Below, one piece after another: positions 34,213 to 45,815 of a stretch of 64,000 nt of DNA. The notes under the pieces are model-generated. The model did no database searches. It was not told the origin of the DNA and was given only the letters and a program-made list of their open reading frames with translations. This stretch comes from Hofstenia miamia (Eukaryota > Xenacoelomorpha > Acoela): assembly GCA_004352715.1 (NCBI GenBank), contig SCFE01000024.1, positions 1,793,305 to 1,857,304 of the forward strand, given 5' to 3'. Every line of letters starts with the position of its first letter. The first letter of the stretch is position 1. The position numbers and the translations under genes were made by a program.

Positions 34213-36196
34213 AGGGTTGAAGGTGTTCTCATATGTAGTAAGTTGGATTGGACTATTCTTTAAGTTATTACATCGATTCGAGTAATTTTTTTATTACAAC
34301 AAGAAAGCAGAAGAAACCATTATTTTAATATTACAAATTCTCAGGTAATAAAAATAAGTTTCTAAAGTTAACGTATGAGTTGCACCGATTAGTAATAATA
34401 TTACCACTGGCTCTCTACACGTGCTCCCAATTTGACAAAGAAATTTACACCATACGTTGGGAAAATGGAAGCACTGGATTCTCGAGGCTTTTATGTCCAT
34501 TCAGTTTATTTTGAAATGACTTACGTTATTTTTCTTGAAATATTTAGTTCTTAACTTTCATTGCTTATTCCATGAGAGAATGAACTTGCGCAAATCGAAA
34601 CGTGCAATTGAAATAATCACCGCTTGATGGATTAATTGACTGGTCATTCGCAAATAATGGATTAATTGATCGCTTACGTGTTTTGATACTCAACTAGTTG
34701 CAGATGTGTAGCGTGGATGTTGACTTGACCAGGAATCCTACCCGGTTCTAAGTTATACAATTTTTCAAATTCGACCTTAGTTATGCTCGATAACCAATAT
34801 CATTCTTCAAAGTAATAACAATTAGTAATTTTTACTTGTTTACGTTTTCATAACATCAAGGCCTGCCGATTTGCAGTAAAATGAACTAAAATGTTGGTAC
34901 AACAATCCTTCATCCATAGACTAAGTAAATTAAATCAGATTGAACGATCACAGAAATATTGGAGATTTATGATGTTAGCCTTTTTCACAAACTCAAGCCA
35001 ATTGAGAGACATTTTATTAAGTTTTGTCTCACAGTTTTCTGTTCACAATTTTTCCTATGCTCTTATAGACATTGTGATGCTAGACTTTATTAAATTCCAT
35101 ATAATCATATCTTTGCATGCTTTCTGTTAACAACGTCCTTCTACCATTACTCTGACATTGAATCATTGAATACATTTTGAAANTTGTTGTTGTTGTTGTT
35201 GTTGTTGTTGTTATTGTTGTTGTTGTAGGGTTGAAGGTGTTCTCATATGTAGTAAGTTGGATTGGACTATTCTTTAAGTTATTACATCGATTCGAGTAAT
35301 TTTTTTATTACAACAAGAAAGCAGAAGAAACCATTATTTTAATATTACAAATTCTCAGGTAATAAAAATAAGTTTCTAAAGTTAACGTATGAGTTGCACC
35401 GATTAGTAATAATATTACCACTGGCTCTCTACACGTGCTCCCAATTTGACAAAGAAATTTACACCATACGTTGGGAAAATGGAAGCACTGGATTCTCGAG
35501 GCTTTTATGTCCATTCAGTTTATTTTGAAATGACTTACGTTATTTTTCTTGAAATATTTAGTTCTTAACTTTCATTGCTTATTCCATGAGAGAATGAACT
35601 TGCGCAAATCGAAACGTGCAATTGAAATAATCACCGCTTGATGGATTAATTGACTGGTCATTCGCAAATAATGGATTAATTGATCGCTTACGTGTTTTGA
35701 TACTCAACTAGTTGCAGATGTGTAGCGTGGATGTTGACTTGACCAGGAATCCTACCCGGTTCTAAGTTATACAATTTTTCAAATTCGACCTTAGTTATGC
35801 TCGATAACCAATATCATTCTTCAAAGTAATAACAATTAGTAATTTTTACTTGTTTACGTTTTCATAACATCAAGGCCTGCCGATTTGCAGTAAAATGAAC
35901 TAAAATGTTGGTACAACAATCCTTCATCCATAAACTAAGTAAATTAAATCAGATTGAACGATCACAGAAATATTGGAGATTTATGATGTTAGCCTTTTTC
36001 ACAAACTCAAGCCAATTGAGAGACATTTTATTAAGTTTTGTCTCACAGTTTTCTGTTCACAATTTTTCCTATGCTCTTATAGACATTGTGATGCTAGACT
36101 TTATTAAATTCCATATAATCATATCTTTGCATGCTTTCTGTTAACAACGTCCTTCTACCATTACTCTGACATTGAATCATTGAATACATTTTGAAA
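34170..36196 (+). repeat. 1,013-base direct tandem duplication with a single N at the joint
   Basis: Bases 34170-35182 and 35184-36196 are identical in all stretches compared, apart from one G/A difference (CATAGACTA versus CATAAACTA near 34917/35931). The joint is one N at 35183. Near-perfect identity in a decayed, AT-rich intron and an N at the joint suggest an assembly artefact. A very recent real duplication cannot be excluded. Confidence 0.85.
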
Positions 36197-38837
36197 CCTA
36201 TTTTCTATTGGTGTGAGATGATATATTGCTTCAATTGTTTGTTATACTGCAATTGCACTGGTCATTGTTAAAGTAGGTCTTAGCAACATTTATCTATACA
36301 CTGATCAATTTGGTAAAGTCAAGCAAGGTTTTGATAGACATTTGAGGATCATATCCGCATGTAGTACTTTTTCTTGAAATTCATAATTTTTTTCCCTGTA
36401 TCCGCATTGAGAATTCTTAATGATTTTCATTACATAGCGCGTTAAGTTTATATCTAACATTACAAACCATTTTTGTCAGAATAATAATTATATGTCAAGT
36501 GGGAGAGTGAATTATGAAGTTTCGACCAAGTGTTTGTCGTCGTAATGCCTAAAATTCTGTCAACGACATCAAACATTCAAAAATGCTTTGTGTTTGAAAG
36601 AATTGAAATTCGACAGAACGAAATTTTAAAGTTTAATGTAAAATTCAATTATTTTAAAAGCTGTTTTTTAATAAGCGTTTCGTTTAAAAAGATTAACTGA
36701 TTTAAGACAGGCATATGCACAAAGCCTTCAAACACGCCTAATTCCTTTGAAAGTGTGCAAAATTGAATTCCCTAGCACTTACATGGAAAACGTGTAGGCG
36801 AACATCGATTGACTGGTTTTACAAAAAATACTTTTCGAAGCTACTCGTGTTTATCCAGGTTGAAAAATCCAAATTTGCTTGCTGCAAATTTTTGTCATGA
36901 TCGTTTGATTAATTACAATCTTTGTTTTTTATAGTTTATTCTGAATTTAAAAATGTCTTATGTCCGAATAGATTATGACACTCTTTTCACAAATCTTCAA
37001 ATTTCGACAATGTTTAATCTAAATTATTATTTGATCAATTTCATTCTATTAAAGAATAAACTTCTTGCTTAATATTTTATTTTTTTCCCTAGGGTCTCAA
37101 AAATACGCTGTTAATTAATTTTCAAAAGTACTCCATTTCTAGTGAGGTTTTCGAAAATTATCAGGAAGTTGCTCGTACGCTGACGTAAAGTAACTTAAGG
37201 CAATATACGTGTACTAAACTTTTACTTAGAGCGCTGTGTGCAAGTTAAATAACTCAAGGTATCAAACAGTTAAGTATAAAATCTGTTGTGATCGATTTAA
37301 TCGTTAAGCCCTTGCGGCAGTGTGGAAGGCTTTCCGTAAAGTAGAGTAAATTAAAGTAAAGTAAAGTAAGGTAATGGAAAGTAAACCAAGTACTTTAAAC
37401 ATCATTAACTTAAATTTCATATTCATCGACAGCTTATTACGCAGAGCGAATACAAACAAATTTTATAATAAGGAAGGAATTAATTATAGCAAGTTTCTCT
37501 TTGTTGCTATATGTATCATTAATATGGGTAAGCAAAGTTCCATGATCTATTGTAATTGCAAAACAACGACATTTTTTTATCAAAACGGAATTAATATTGA
37601 TTGTAGCTAATGATGAAGATCTTTTATGACAGGAATATACGCTTTGACTACACCATATGTTATTAAACTAGGAAACATCATCTTTTGTTGTAAAACAATA
37701 TTCTTCGTATCCCAAAATTTTCAAATATTAGTAAACATTGTATTAATATACTATAGCATTAAGAATTTTAATTAAACTAGTTTACCAAATTGAATTATAT
37801 AATATTTTTTATTTGTCATTGTTAATAAATGAATTCGGTTTTATTAATTATTTATGGTCTACTTAGCTGTACGTGTACGACTAGGGTCAATTGTATGCTG
37901 GTGTTCTGCATTATTAACCCTATTCCTCATGACCAAATAGAAATAAAAATATTGCCTATTTAACAGTTCTCCATGCATATAAATACTTAGACACGTTATT
38001 CTTTAGATAACTGAAACAATTTTGTACTATGTTGCTATATGACAAAATTATGCAGAATGGTTAAAATCGTTCAAAAGAAAATTTTATTCCATTGCTTTGT
38101 TGTCATATGGCATCGGTATGCAGAAGAGGGTTAATATAGTAAAAAAAATTTTCATTTTTTAGTTTTTATATGCATTGAAGGACACCATATATGTTGGACA
38201 TTTGAACTGCATTTTAGTTTAAGCCTATCTCGGCCGGACGTTTTTTTTACTTTTAAAACTGAGTGGTGCTTCATCTTCAAGAGCGCCTATTCATAAAATC
38301 AATCTCATTCATTCCAAAGCAGCGAAACTTGACAGGACTGAATTCAAAGAGAACATAACATTTCTATGTTCAGGTGCTCTGACGTCATAATGGGCCCTGA
38401 CGTCTGGAAATTGACCCTAGTACCCAAAAATTTCAAAATTTGTGTTCCCATAATTGTATGAAATTTGACAGGTTCATAGCTAGCATATAGGTAAGTATAA
38501 AAATATCAATTGTATACCCATTAAATATGTGATATCTAAACAAACATTTACTGAAAAATTTATTAATCACAGGATGAAATTTAAAAATATTTGTTATATG
38601 GAATAAAATTACTATATCTTTTTAGTACAAAAATTAGGGTAAATTTGTTTTAAATTCAAGATAAAACATTATTTATCACGTGCTGAGGAAGCATTCCCCC
38701 CGAGCTAGGATTATAGTGTTATTAATTTACTAACAATTGGTTTCATAAAATTAACTAAATATGTCTATATATATATATATATGTGTGTGTTTATATGCAT
38801 ACATAATTATTTTTGTATTTCATATGATACATTTAAG

Positions 38838-39071
38838 GTTGAAGATGAAGCTGGAAACATTCTTAAAGATCAACATTTTACAATTAAACTGAATGGCCTC
38901 CAAAACAAACCTCCTCGCATTTTCTTGCATGAAATTAGATGCAAGCCGAATGAAGAATGCATTTTAGGCCGTGATCTCATTGATGTTTCAGATCCTGAAC
39001 GTGGTGATCAGGGCTGGCTGGTTATAGGTCGTCCTCCCAATATCGGATATCTCAGATTAATATCTAAAAAG
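38838..39071 (+). CDS. FRAS1/FREM-like exon 7 of 16 (end of repeat D, start of E)
   Basis: Acceptor ATTTAAG (the only AAG acceptor), donor GTAAGT; 234 bases, phase 0 at both ends. VEDEAGNILKDQHFTIKLNG is the closing segment of repeat D, and LQNKPPRIF is the linker. HEIRCKPNEECILGRDLIDV then SDPERGDQGWLVIGRPPNIG opens repeat E with its S-D-P-E and R-P-P-x-x-G turn. Two cysteines eight codons apart (IRCKPNEEC... spacing C-x5-C) may pair. This exon is the clearest family match in the window. Confidence 0.92.
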
Positions 39072-40383
39072 GTAAGTTTGTTACTATTTTGTGCTATATT
39101 TTTACAATATTTTTGATGAATGATATTTTAGTAACATTTTGAAATTAAAAGTGATGGAAGACCATAGTTATATTTTAATTCCTGAAGTTATGTGATGCTC
39201 CTGNATGAATTAATTTAGAAGTAAATTGAATTATACTTGATCGTCTGTAAAAGAAAATCAAAACCCTGTTACATATATCGATTATTTAGACTAAGATTAT
39301 TTTATCATTAAATATGCTTATCAATAATTACATTGAAAAATTCCAATTTTACATTTGACTTAAATATTTGTGTAGCTTTGTTAATTTCGAAAATGCAATA
39401 GATTATTTATTTTAAAATTTTTACCTATCTGCATTTTGGAATCAGAACCCGCGACACCTCGATGCCTATCATAACTATGTCTCTGTATTCTGATTCATAA
39501 ATTTCGAAACAGTTTCATTGAAATTATTGCCCACTAATATAGTGTTTAAATGAAAATGCACATACACATGTCGGGTTTAGTGGTTCTTAATGGGATATTT
39601 CTGTATTTATTACCGGAATGATACCATTAATTCACAATGCGTCATTATATTATTTTAATTCATTTATTTCAAAATTATAATTGAATTTACTCNATATTTT
39701 AATTCCTGAAGTTATGTGATGCTCCTGCACAATTTAACGCATTTTATTAATACATTTTACAATAATTTTATTGGCTTAATTAAGAAAATATTGGTTATTA
39801 ATCAGTGAATAACTTAATGCCGACTAGAATCTGTATCTATTTCATGAACATACTTTAAGCAGATATACATCTCCAATTGCTATGAATTAATTTAGAAGTA
39901 AATTGAATTATACTTGATCGTCTGTAAAAGAAAATCAAAACCCTGTTACATATATCGATTATTTAGACTAAGATTATTTTATCATTAAAAATGCTTATCA
40001 ATTGAAAAATTCCAATTTTACATTTGACTTAAATATTTGTGTAGCTTTGTTAATTTCGAAAATGCAATAGATTATTTATTTTAAAATTTTTACCTATCTG
40101 CATTTTGGAATCAGAACCCGCGACACCTCGATGCCTATCATAACTATGTCTCTGTATTCTGATTCATAAATTTCGAAACAGTTTCATTGAAATTATTGCC
40201 CACTAATATAGTGTTTAAATGAAAATGCACATACACATGTCGGGTTTAGTGGTTCTTAATGGGATATTTCTGTATTTATTACTGGAATGATACCATTAAT
40301 TCACAATGCGTCATTATATTATTTTAATTAATTTATTTCAAAATTATAATTGAATTTACTCTACATTCCAATGTTTTCTTTAG
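39072..40383 (+). other. intron 7 (1.3 kb as assembled) containing an assembly-type duplication
   Basis: A 34-base block (39170-39203) and a ~480-base block (39205-39692) recur at 39694-39727 and 39882-40361. Single Ns lie at 39204 and 39693. The second arrangement, which keeps an extra stretch between the two blocks, is probably the true one, making the real intron about 0.8 kb. The copies differ by small indels and substitutions, like two alleles. Confidence 0.75.
39170..40361. repeat. allelic-looking duplication with single-N joints
   Basis: Block ATATTTTAATTCCTGAAGTT... appears at 39170 and 39694; block ATGAATTAATTTAGAAGTAA... at 39205 and 39882. Both Ns in the region sit exactly at block edges. 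Differences such as CCGGAATG/CTGGAATG and an 8-base indel (AATTACAT) are what haplotype variation would give. Confidence 0.85.
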
Positions 40384-40662
40384 CTGATCGAAGGCAGTAT
40401 CGTTACAATGGAGGATATTAGGAATGAACAGCTTGCTTATGTAGTTGAAAGGAACATTTTGGCAAAAAGAAACGACGATTTTGTTGCGAAAGTAGTGGAT
40501 TCAACAAACGTTTACGAAGTTATCATCAGAATTCTCATCACCGAAATCAGCGAATTTACTGCTAAAATTATTTCGGCACCTAGCATATATGCTGGTACTA
40601 TGTATATGTACGAATCTACTGCAAAAAGTGTTACTCGAATTATGAGCCTTTATCTTTCTAAG
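40384..40662 (+). CDS. FRAS1/FREM-like exon 8 of 16 (CSPG repeat E)
   Basis: Acceptor TCTTTAG, donor GTAAGC; 279 bases, phase 0 at both ends. LIEGSIVTMEDIRNEQLAYV holds the '(F)T-M-E-D-I' and 'L-x-Y' segments of repeat E. RNDDFVAKVVDSTNVYEVII holds the closing D-x-F-x-x-x-V-x-D strand, and LITEISEFTAKI is the linker strand. The following APSIYAGTMYMYESTAKSVT starts repeat F, which is divergent. Only the first half would be called by a strict CSPG pattern. Confidence 0.85.
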
Positions 40663-41109
40663 GTAAGCCCAAATTCGATTGCGACTTATCTATTGCCATT
40701 TTTAAGTAACAATTACAAAAAATCATTTTATAAAATCATGTAGACTTAGAGACCTAGAATGGAATGCATGCTTTTCAAATTCTACTAAATATTCTTTTTT
40801 CTTTTTTTTTAAAGTGCAATATTTTTCATATTATTTCGTTCTTGCAATTCATATTGGTATTGTTATCATTTGTTAATACCTAGAAGGCATTTGACTAAAA
40901 TTTCTGGCGCTCTTCGCAAATATTGTTGAAAAATAACAGAAATCATTTTATAAGACCGGGCGCACACATCAACATATTAATTGAAATTGTTGTCATAATA
41001 TTCTATTTTTAAGGTTTTGTAACTAATATCATGCGAATTGGGGAGGTTATTATGTTTTTCAATAAAGAAACTAATTGTTATGAACGTGAAAATTGATTGA
41101 TTTGCTTAG
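40663..41109 (+). other. intron 8 (447 bases)
   Basis: Short AT-rich intron, GTAAGC...TGCTTAG, phase 0. Nothing else seen. Confidence 0.8.
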
Positions 41110-41405
41110 GTTGCTGAAATACATGAGAACAGGGATGTAAGAAATAAGCTAAAAGCGCATCTTAGTAAGCCAAATGGGGATTACTTTGTGAATTTCAAGT
41201 TAAGTTCAGAGCCTGGTTCGACCAGTGGAACAACAAAATTGGGTGCGCTCGACTTCGAACGAACGAGAACAATGGGTGACAATGGATTTCGATATTCAGA
41301 TGTTGTTACTAATACTGTGCTCTACACATCATCCATTGAGGTTGGAGTGAATGGGAAAGTGGACAACGTTATGTTCAATGCCACGCTATTTGATAAAACC
41401 GACAC
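41110..41405 (+). CDS. FRAS1/FREM-like exon 9 of 16 (divergent CSPG repeat F)
   Basis: Acceptor TGCTTAG, donor GTAAGT; 296 bases, entering in phase 0 and leaving two bases. The peptide starts VAEIHENRDVRNKLKAHLSK, continues FVNFKLSSEPGSTSG and TKLGALDFERTRTMGDNGFR, then YSDVVTNTVLYTSSIEVGVN and NVMFNATLFDKTDT. The 'D-V-x-x-x-x-V-x-Y-x-S' and 'F-x-x-x-L-F-D' elements fit the second half of a CSPG repeat, but the turn region is unusual. It is placed by phase, by its richer codon composition and by continuity with exon 10. Confidence 0.8.
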
Positions 41406-44400
41406 GTAAGTTTTCATCAGAAATATTACTAAGATTAATCTGAATTTATCAAAAATTTATTTTACAATTTTGGAAATACCATTTTGAGTACACATTATGT
41501 CCAGTATTGTGCATTTAAATTAGTAATGAACAGCTTAAATTCAAAAAGCGAATCTATCATAGCAATTTTTTGAAATACAAATCCCATCTATCAAGCAATT
41601 TCACTGTCAAAATCAGTATAAAATTGGTTTTTATGGATGTTCAGTTTCTGATTTATAGAAAACTTTATTCGCTATTCCCTAAAAAGGAGTTCTATACGAT
41701 CGTAAAGTAAGATAAAGTAAAGTAAGATACTTTTACTTTACGGTATTTTGCGAGGTTTAAAGTAAAGTAATATTTTCAGCAACATTACTCCCAATTTCAA
41801 AATCATGTCAACATATAACATGTAGACTGATTGGAAATAGTTAAAATAAATAATTATGACGGAATTTGTTGCAAAACCTCTCTGAATTGCTGTAACTGTA
41901 AATAATATATGTATCTGTAATTTTAAGTTTATACACCAATGTGTTGAAAGCAAACGACATTGTCAATCGTTGAGGTGATTGTAATTATATAGAATTTTTT
42001 TGAAACTTTCTTTTGATGTTTTCCCAAGAACTCTGAGTAAATCACTCAATGACACAGTCGCATGCGCATAGTATTATAAATTATAATTATTAACATGGCC
42101 GATAAAGATTAAGATTGATCACATTTTAGTTGTTAAATCGTTTTGTTGTAGATGATGTATCGACATTAATTTCAATTATAGAAATTCAAATTCAGTATAT
42201 GGCATTCAGATTTTAAACTAAGATTATTACTTTGTTGTGCATTTTATTAAAAAATATTGACACTCTTTCACACAGTGCTTGATCTCATGTGCAGGCCCCT
42301 TGCGTTCAATGACATGCTTTCTAAATCAACCGTTTCTCCTGGAGCCCTGCCTTGCACTGAAAAAAACAATAAGCGGTAATTTCTTTCAATCGGAATCTTT
42401 TCATAGCAATGCGCGGCAGTGTCTTTGTTTAAAATTGCAATCCTGTCTACTGAATTTAAATATGTATTTATCTTGTACGTTAATATGCAGACTTGTCAAC
42501 GAGCCGAAATTTCTAAGCTCGTCTCGTTTAGATTTTCAGTAAGTTCGGCTCGCCTCAAAAAATCTATCAATGAGGTTCGTTTCAGCTCGATATTTTTTTA
42601 AGAATATTGCGCTCTGAACTTTTTACATAGCACTTCCTATTATTTAATAAAAATTTCTAAAATAAGATTATAAGAAAAGCACATTGAATCTGCATAATCA
42701 AATTAACTAGCAGTACTATAAATTTGCTTTGCTCATTGTATAGCCAATACTCTGCTCAAGCTCCGCTCGTTGTCAATATGTGACACATTCCGTTATTTTT
42801 AATAATTTCAACTAATAACCTCTGTTTTTATTTTTTGAATGCAAAGCAATGAGTTTACCTTACTTTACCTTACCGTAGTGTAGAATGGTAGGACCAGCAC
42901 TGACAATGGTTTACCTAAAAAATCTGGACCCAGACATTGAATATTGAAGTTTCACAATTATATTCATTCAGACAAAACGATTATATAAATATTCAAACAG
43001 AAAAACTAAAATTTCAGTTGCACATTAATGTTATATAAATATTAAGATTTCCTAAGTAGTCAGTTACCCAAATAATTTGTTATTAGGCGGAATCTTCAGT
43101 CGGATATAATGAAAATGTTTAGTAGATTAAGTCTTTGTTGTAACGCAGTTCATTTTTAAGCTGAAAACTCCAAGGTAAGCAATGATTTCATAGCTTCAAA
43201 ACTCATGTTGAGTACTTTCCTAGGTTTCTTCATTAAGTATGGAAATTGATCAAAAGCGTAAGCTAGTCATAACTGAGAAAATTTCTAAATATTTGTGCCT
43301 GAAGAGGTGTTTAAACCTTTGAACATTCTAGACACCTTCAGAGTTTATGAGGAACTCAATTGTCATCCTATCAAGTAATATAAAAAAATAGGTGGTGCTT
43401 AACACTATTTCCACTAGAGATTTTTCAAAATTTGATGACTATAATTTTTTAACGCTTATAGCTCACGAACTAATGAAGATGTTTAAGATCTAAGAACAAC
43501 ACAAGATAGAGAATTCTCTCCTCCTTCTTTTTAGTCTGAGGTTCTCGACCTTGTTCTGTTCCGTCCAGGCGCGACAACCTCTGACTTTGCGCACGGCGCG
43601 CCTGGATAAGATTCGCACAGATTGTCTTCAAGAAAACCGAATATTTCAGGGTAGTTGTTGTTCCCATTAGGATTAGACCTCCTCATTATCTGAATGCTAA
43701 GCATGGAATATTTTTACAAAAAACGGATTTCTCAATGAAAACATATTCTTATTTGTATGTAATTCAGGCATAAGCACATGTTTTGGCACATATTTTTATC
43801 TTTGCATGAGCGGGCCCTACCCCATAGATGTGTCCATGTAAAAACCTTTCAATATTTCTTAACAGGCTTTTACAAAATTGTTCAAATGCGGACAAATCGG
43901 CTTTTAGGTAAAAGTAACACTAGTTGAAATAGAGTTAAGGGTTATAATGTATCTTTAACTTTAGTTTGAGGTAGTCTTACCTTTCATAGTATAGATTCAA
44001 CATTACTTCATATTTTGTGATAGAAATCCCAGCATCACACATCAGGTCGTTGCTGCTTACTTATGAAGTTTGATTGCCCATCAATGACATTAATACTTCC
44101 TTGAGCGAATTCAAATTTTAAGATATTATATGCTGCTTTTTGAATGTACATTTCCGCATTTAGTTTTTTCTAAGACGCATTATTTACTCAATACTTAAGC
44201 AGTATTATTAATTAGGTATCCTTAAAATTTCATTGTCGATCACTCTAGAGTATTCAATTATGCTACTCGAAAGCTTTTGGTTGAACATGACGGCTGAATT
44301 TCTGGTACTATACTGGAATCAGTCATTTTTCGTTCAACAGGTTTTTTGTGTAAATGAGGGGAGGTGTGCCTAACAAGGTTATCTATGATCCTGATCTTGA

Positions 44401-45376
44401 AATAGTCAATATTGTTGATAAATTTTCCATGATATCTATAGCATACATATATATTTAATGGTAAAAGTTGAATGATGCGGTGAAAGTACAAATACTGATT
44501 TAATATAACATATTATCCAATTGACAGTTAATGCCTATTTTATTTGGCACTATATATTGCGAGGAAACGCTTTGCGTATTTATTTTATGGAATTCTACTA
44601 CTTTAGAACGATTTTTACATTATTAGACTAAGCCTTTACACATCCGAATTTGCAGTTCTTTCTACGTCGATGTTAAAGCAAAGTAAGATCCTGTAGTGGA
44701 TCTTGACTAAAATACAATTAAATTCACTTACTTTACTCAACAATTTGTTGTTTTCAGTGTTTCAACGCCTTGGTTTAAACAAATGTTTAATCAGTATCAA
44801 TTTACCTAAACCAAATTTTTGAAGTGGTTTAACAGAGTGTTTGTTGTTTGCAACAGTGATTGACTTGAGCTTCCAGTTTAGAAGTCCACTTTGTTATAAG
44901 TGTAAGACTCCAATATTATTAGTCCTCTATAACTGATTAAATTTTTGGTATGAACATTCTTAGGAACTTGTAAATATAATAACACCTTTATATATATGCC
45001 TCATTAGCATAGGAATGCCACATTTAAAAATGCTAAAGCGCGAAGCAATTTTTCTTGTAAATACTCGGTTTGCCTGAAGCAGACATGCATTCATGCAGAG
45101 GGTTTACTAAGCTTTGAAATAAATGGAGCAACATTCTGTGAGACACCTTTTGATAGTACATTTAGCCAGAGTTAAGGAATTGGTCAACATTTTAAGCTCA
45201 AGCTCAGACCAAAATCAAATGCAATATGTACTGAATAGTTCATGTAAATTCTTCGCAGTGACAATAAAAAAGCTCAATCTAAGCCCAATGAGGCTTCCCA
45301 GTCAATTTGCAAAATAAGTTAGTTTCATTATTTTGTATGGGTTATAAAAACCTGTGTGAATTATGCTGTAAATTAG
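41406..45376 (+). other. intron 9 (4.0 kb)
   Basis: AT-rich, phase 2. Holds an AAGTA-rich hairpin (about 41700-41741), a reverse-strand copy of the SINE-like repeat (about 43428-43520) and a GC-richer patch with a 9-base inverted repeat CCAGGCGCG (43565-43573 and 43597-43605). No exon seen. Confidence 0.7.
43428..43520 (-). repeat. SINE-like interspersed repeat, copy 3 (reverse)
   Basis: The reverse complement reads CTCTATCTTGTGTTGTTCTT, then AGATCTTAAACATCTTCATT and AGTTCGTGAGCTATAAGCGT followed by TTAAAAA. This aligns block by block with the copy at about 5150-5265. The adjacent GC-richer patch (43540-43610) may be its 5' part. Confidence 0.6.
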
Positions 45377-45815
45377 TCAGCTATTGGATGGAAATGCATA
45401 TATTAATATAATAAAATTTAGAACGAATCCTATAAAACTCCCACGTCTAGAGGTTCATATTAACATCCTACCCGTCAATAACAAAAAGCCTATTCTGAAA
45501 ACTATGAATTCTGCTGATGTTTTTGAAGGTAAACGTGTCGATCTTCAGGACGTTATCAAACTATCAGACGCCGACACTGGGGATGCTGATTTATTCTGTT
45601 TGATCGATACTCAACCACGTTGGGGATATGTGGAGGACCAACAGCGTGCCAAAGGCGTTCCAATTAGTGGTACAAGCTATGAGCAGATTAAAAATGGGCA
45701 CATATACTATGTTCAATCCTTCCATTCTTTGCGTTACATCGCAATTGAACAGCTCGAGGACCAATTTTATGTTGTTTGTGGTGATGGTGCTAGCTACAAC
45801 GATTCGCCAAAACCA
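45377..45815 (+). CDS. FRAS1/FREM-like exon 10 of 16 (end of repeat F and most of CSPG repeat G)
   Basis: Acceptor AAATTAG (chosen over a CAG four bases downstream because only it keeps phase), donor GTATGT; 439 bases, entering with one base, leaving in phase 0. LEVHINILPVNNKKPILKTM is the classic linker. VFEGKRVDLQDVIKLSDADT is the E-G and S-D-x-D-T opening, and LFCLIDTQPRWGYVEDQQ the C-L-I-x-T-Q-P-x-x-G-Y turn known in FREM proteins. KNGHIYYVQSFHS is the I-x-Y-V-Q-S-x-H segment, and DQFYVVCGDGASYNDSPKPV is the closing C-x-D-G strand. This exon gives the strongest FREM signature in the window. Confidence 0.92.

Larger units (their letters stand above)
30741..38837 (+). other. intron 6 (8.1 kb) with LINE relic and 1-kb duplication
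   Basis: Holds a decayed LINE (about 32285-34163) ending in a (TTG)n tail. A 1,013-base near-exact tandem duplication follows (34170-35182 and 35184-36196), with one N at its joint. AAGTA-rich runs lie near 37330-37390. The paired small open frames at 34294-34500 and 35308-35514 are the two copies of the duplication and are not genes. No exon was seen. Confidence 0.75.

Noticed and set aside
34294-35514. Two identical 68-codon open frames (and a near-identical pair of 79 codons at 34891 and 35905)
   Set aside because: They are the two copies of the 1-kb duplication, not a gene family; the translation has no coding character.
43470-43667. 65-codon minus-strand frame in a GC-richer patch
   Set aside because: It lies over the SINE-like repeat and its 9-base inverted repeat; no family resemblance.
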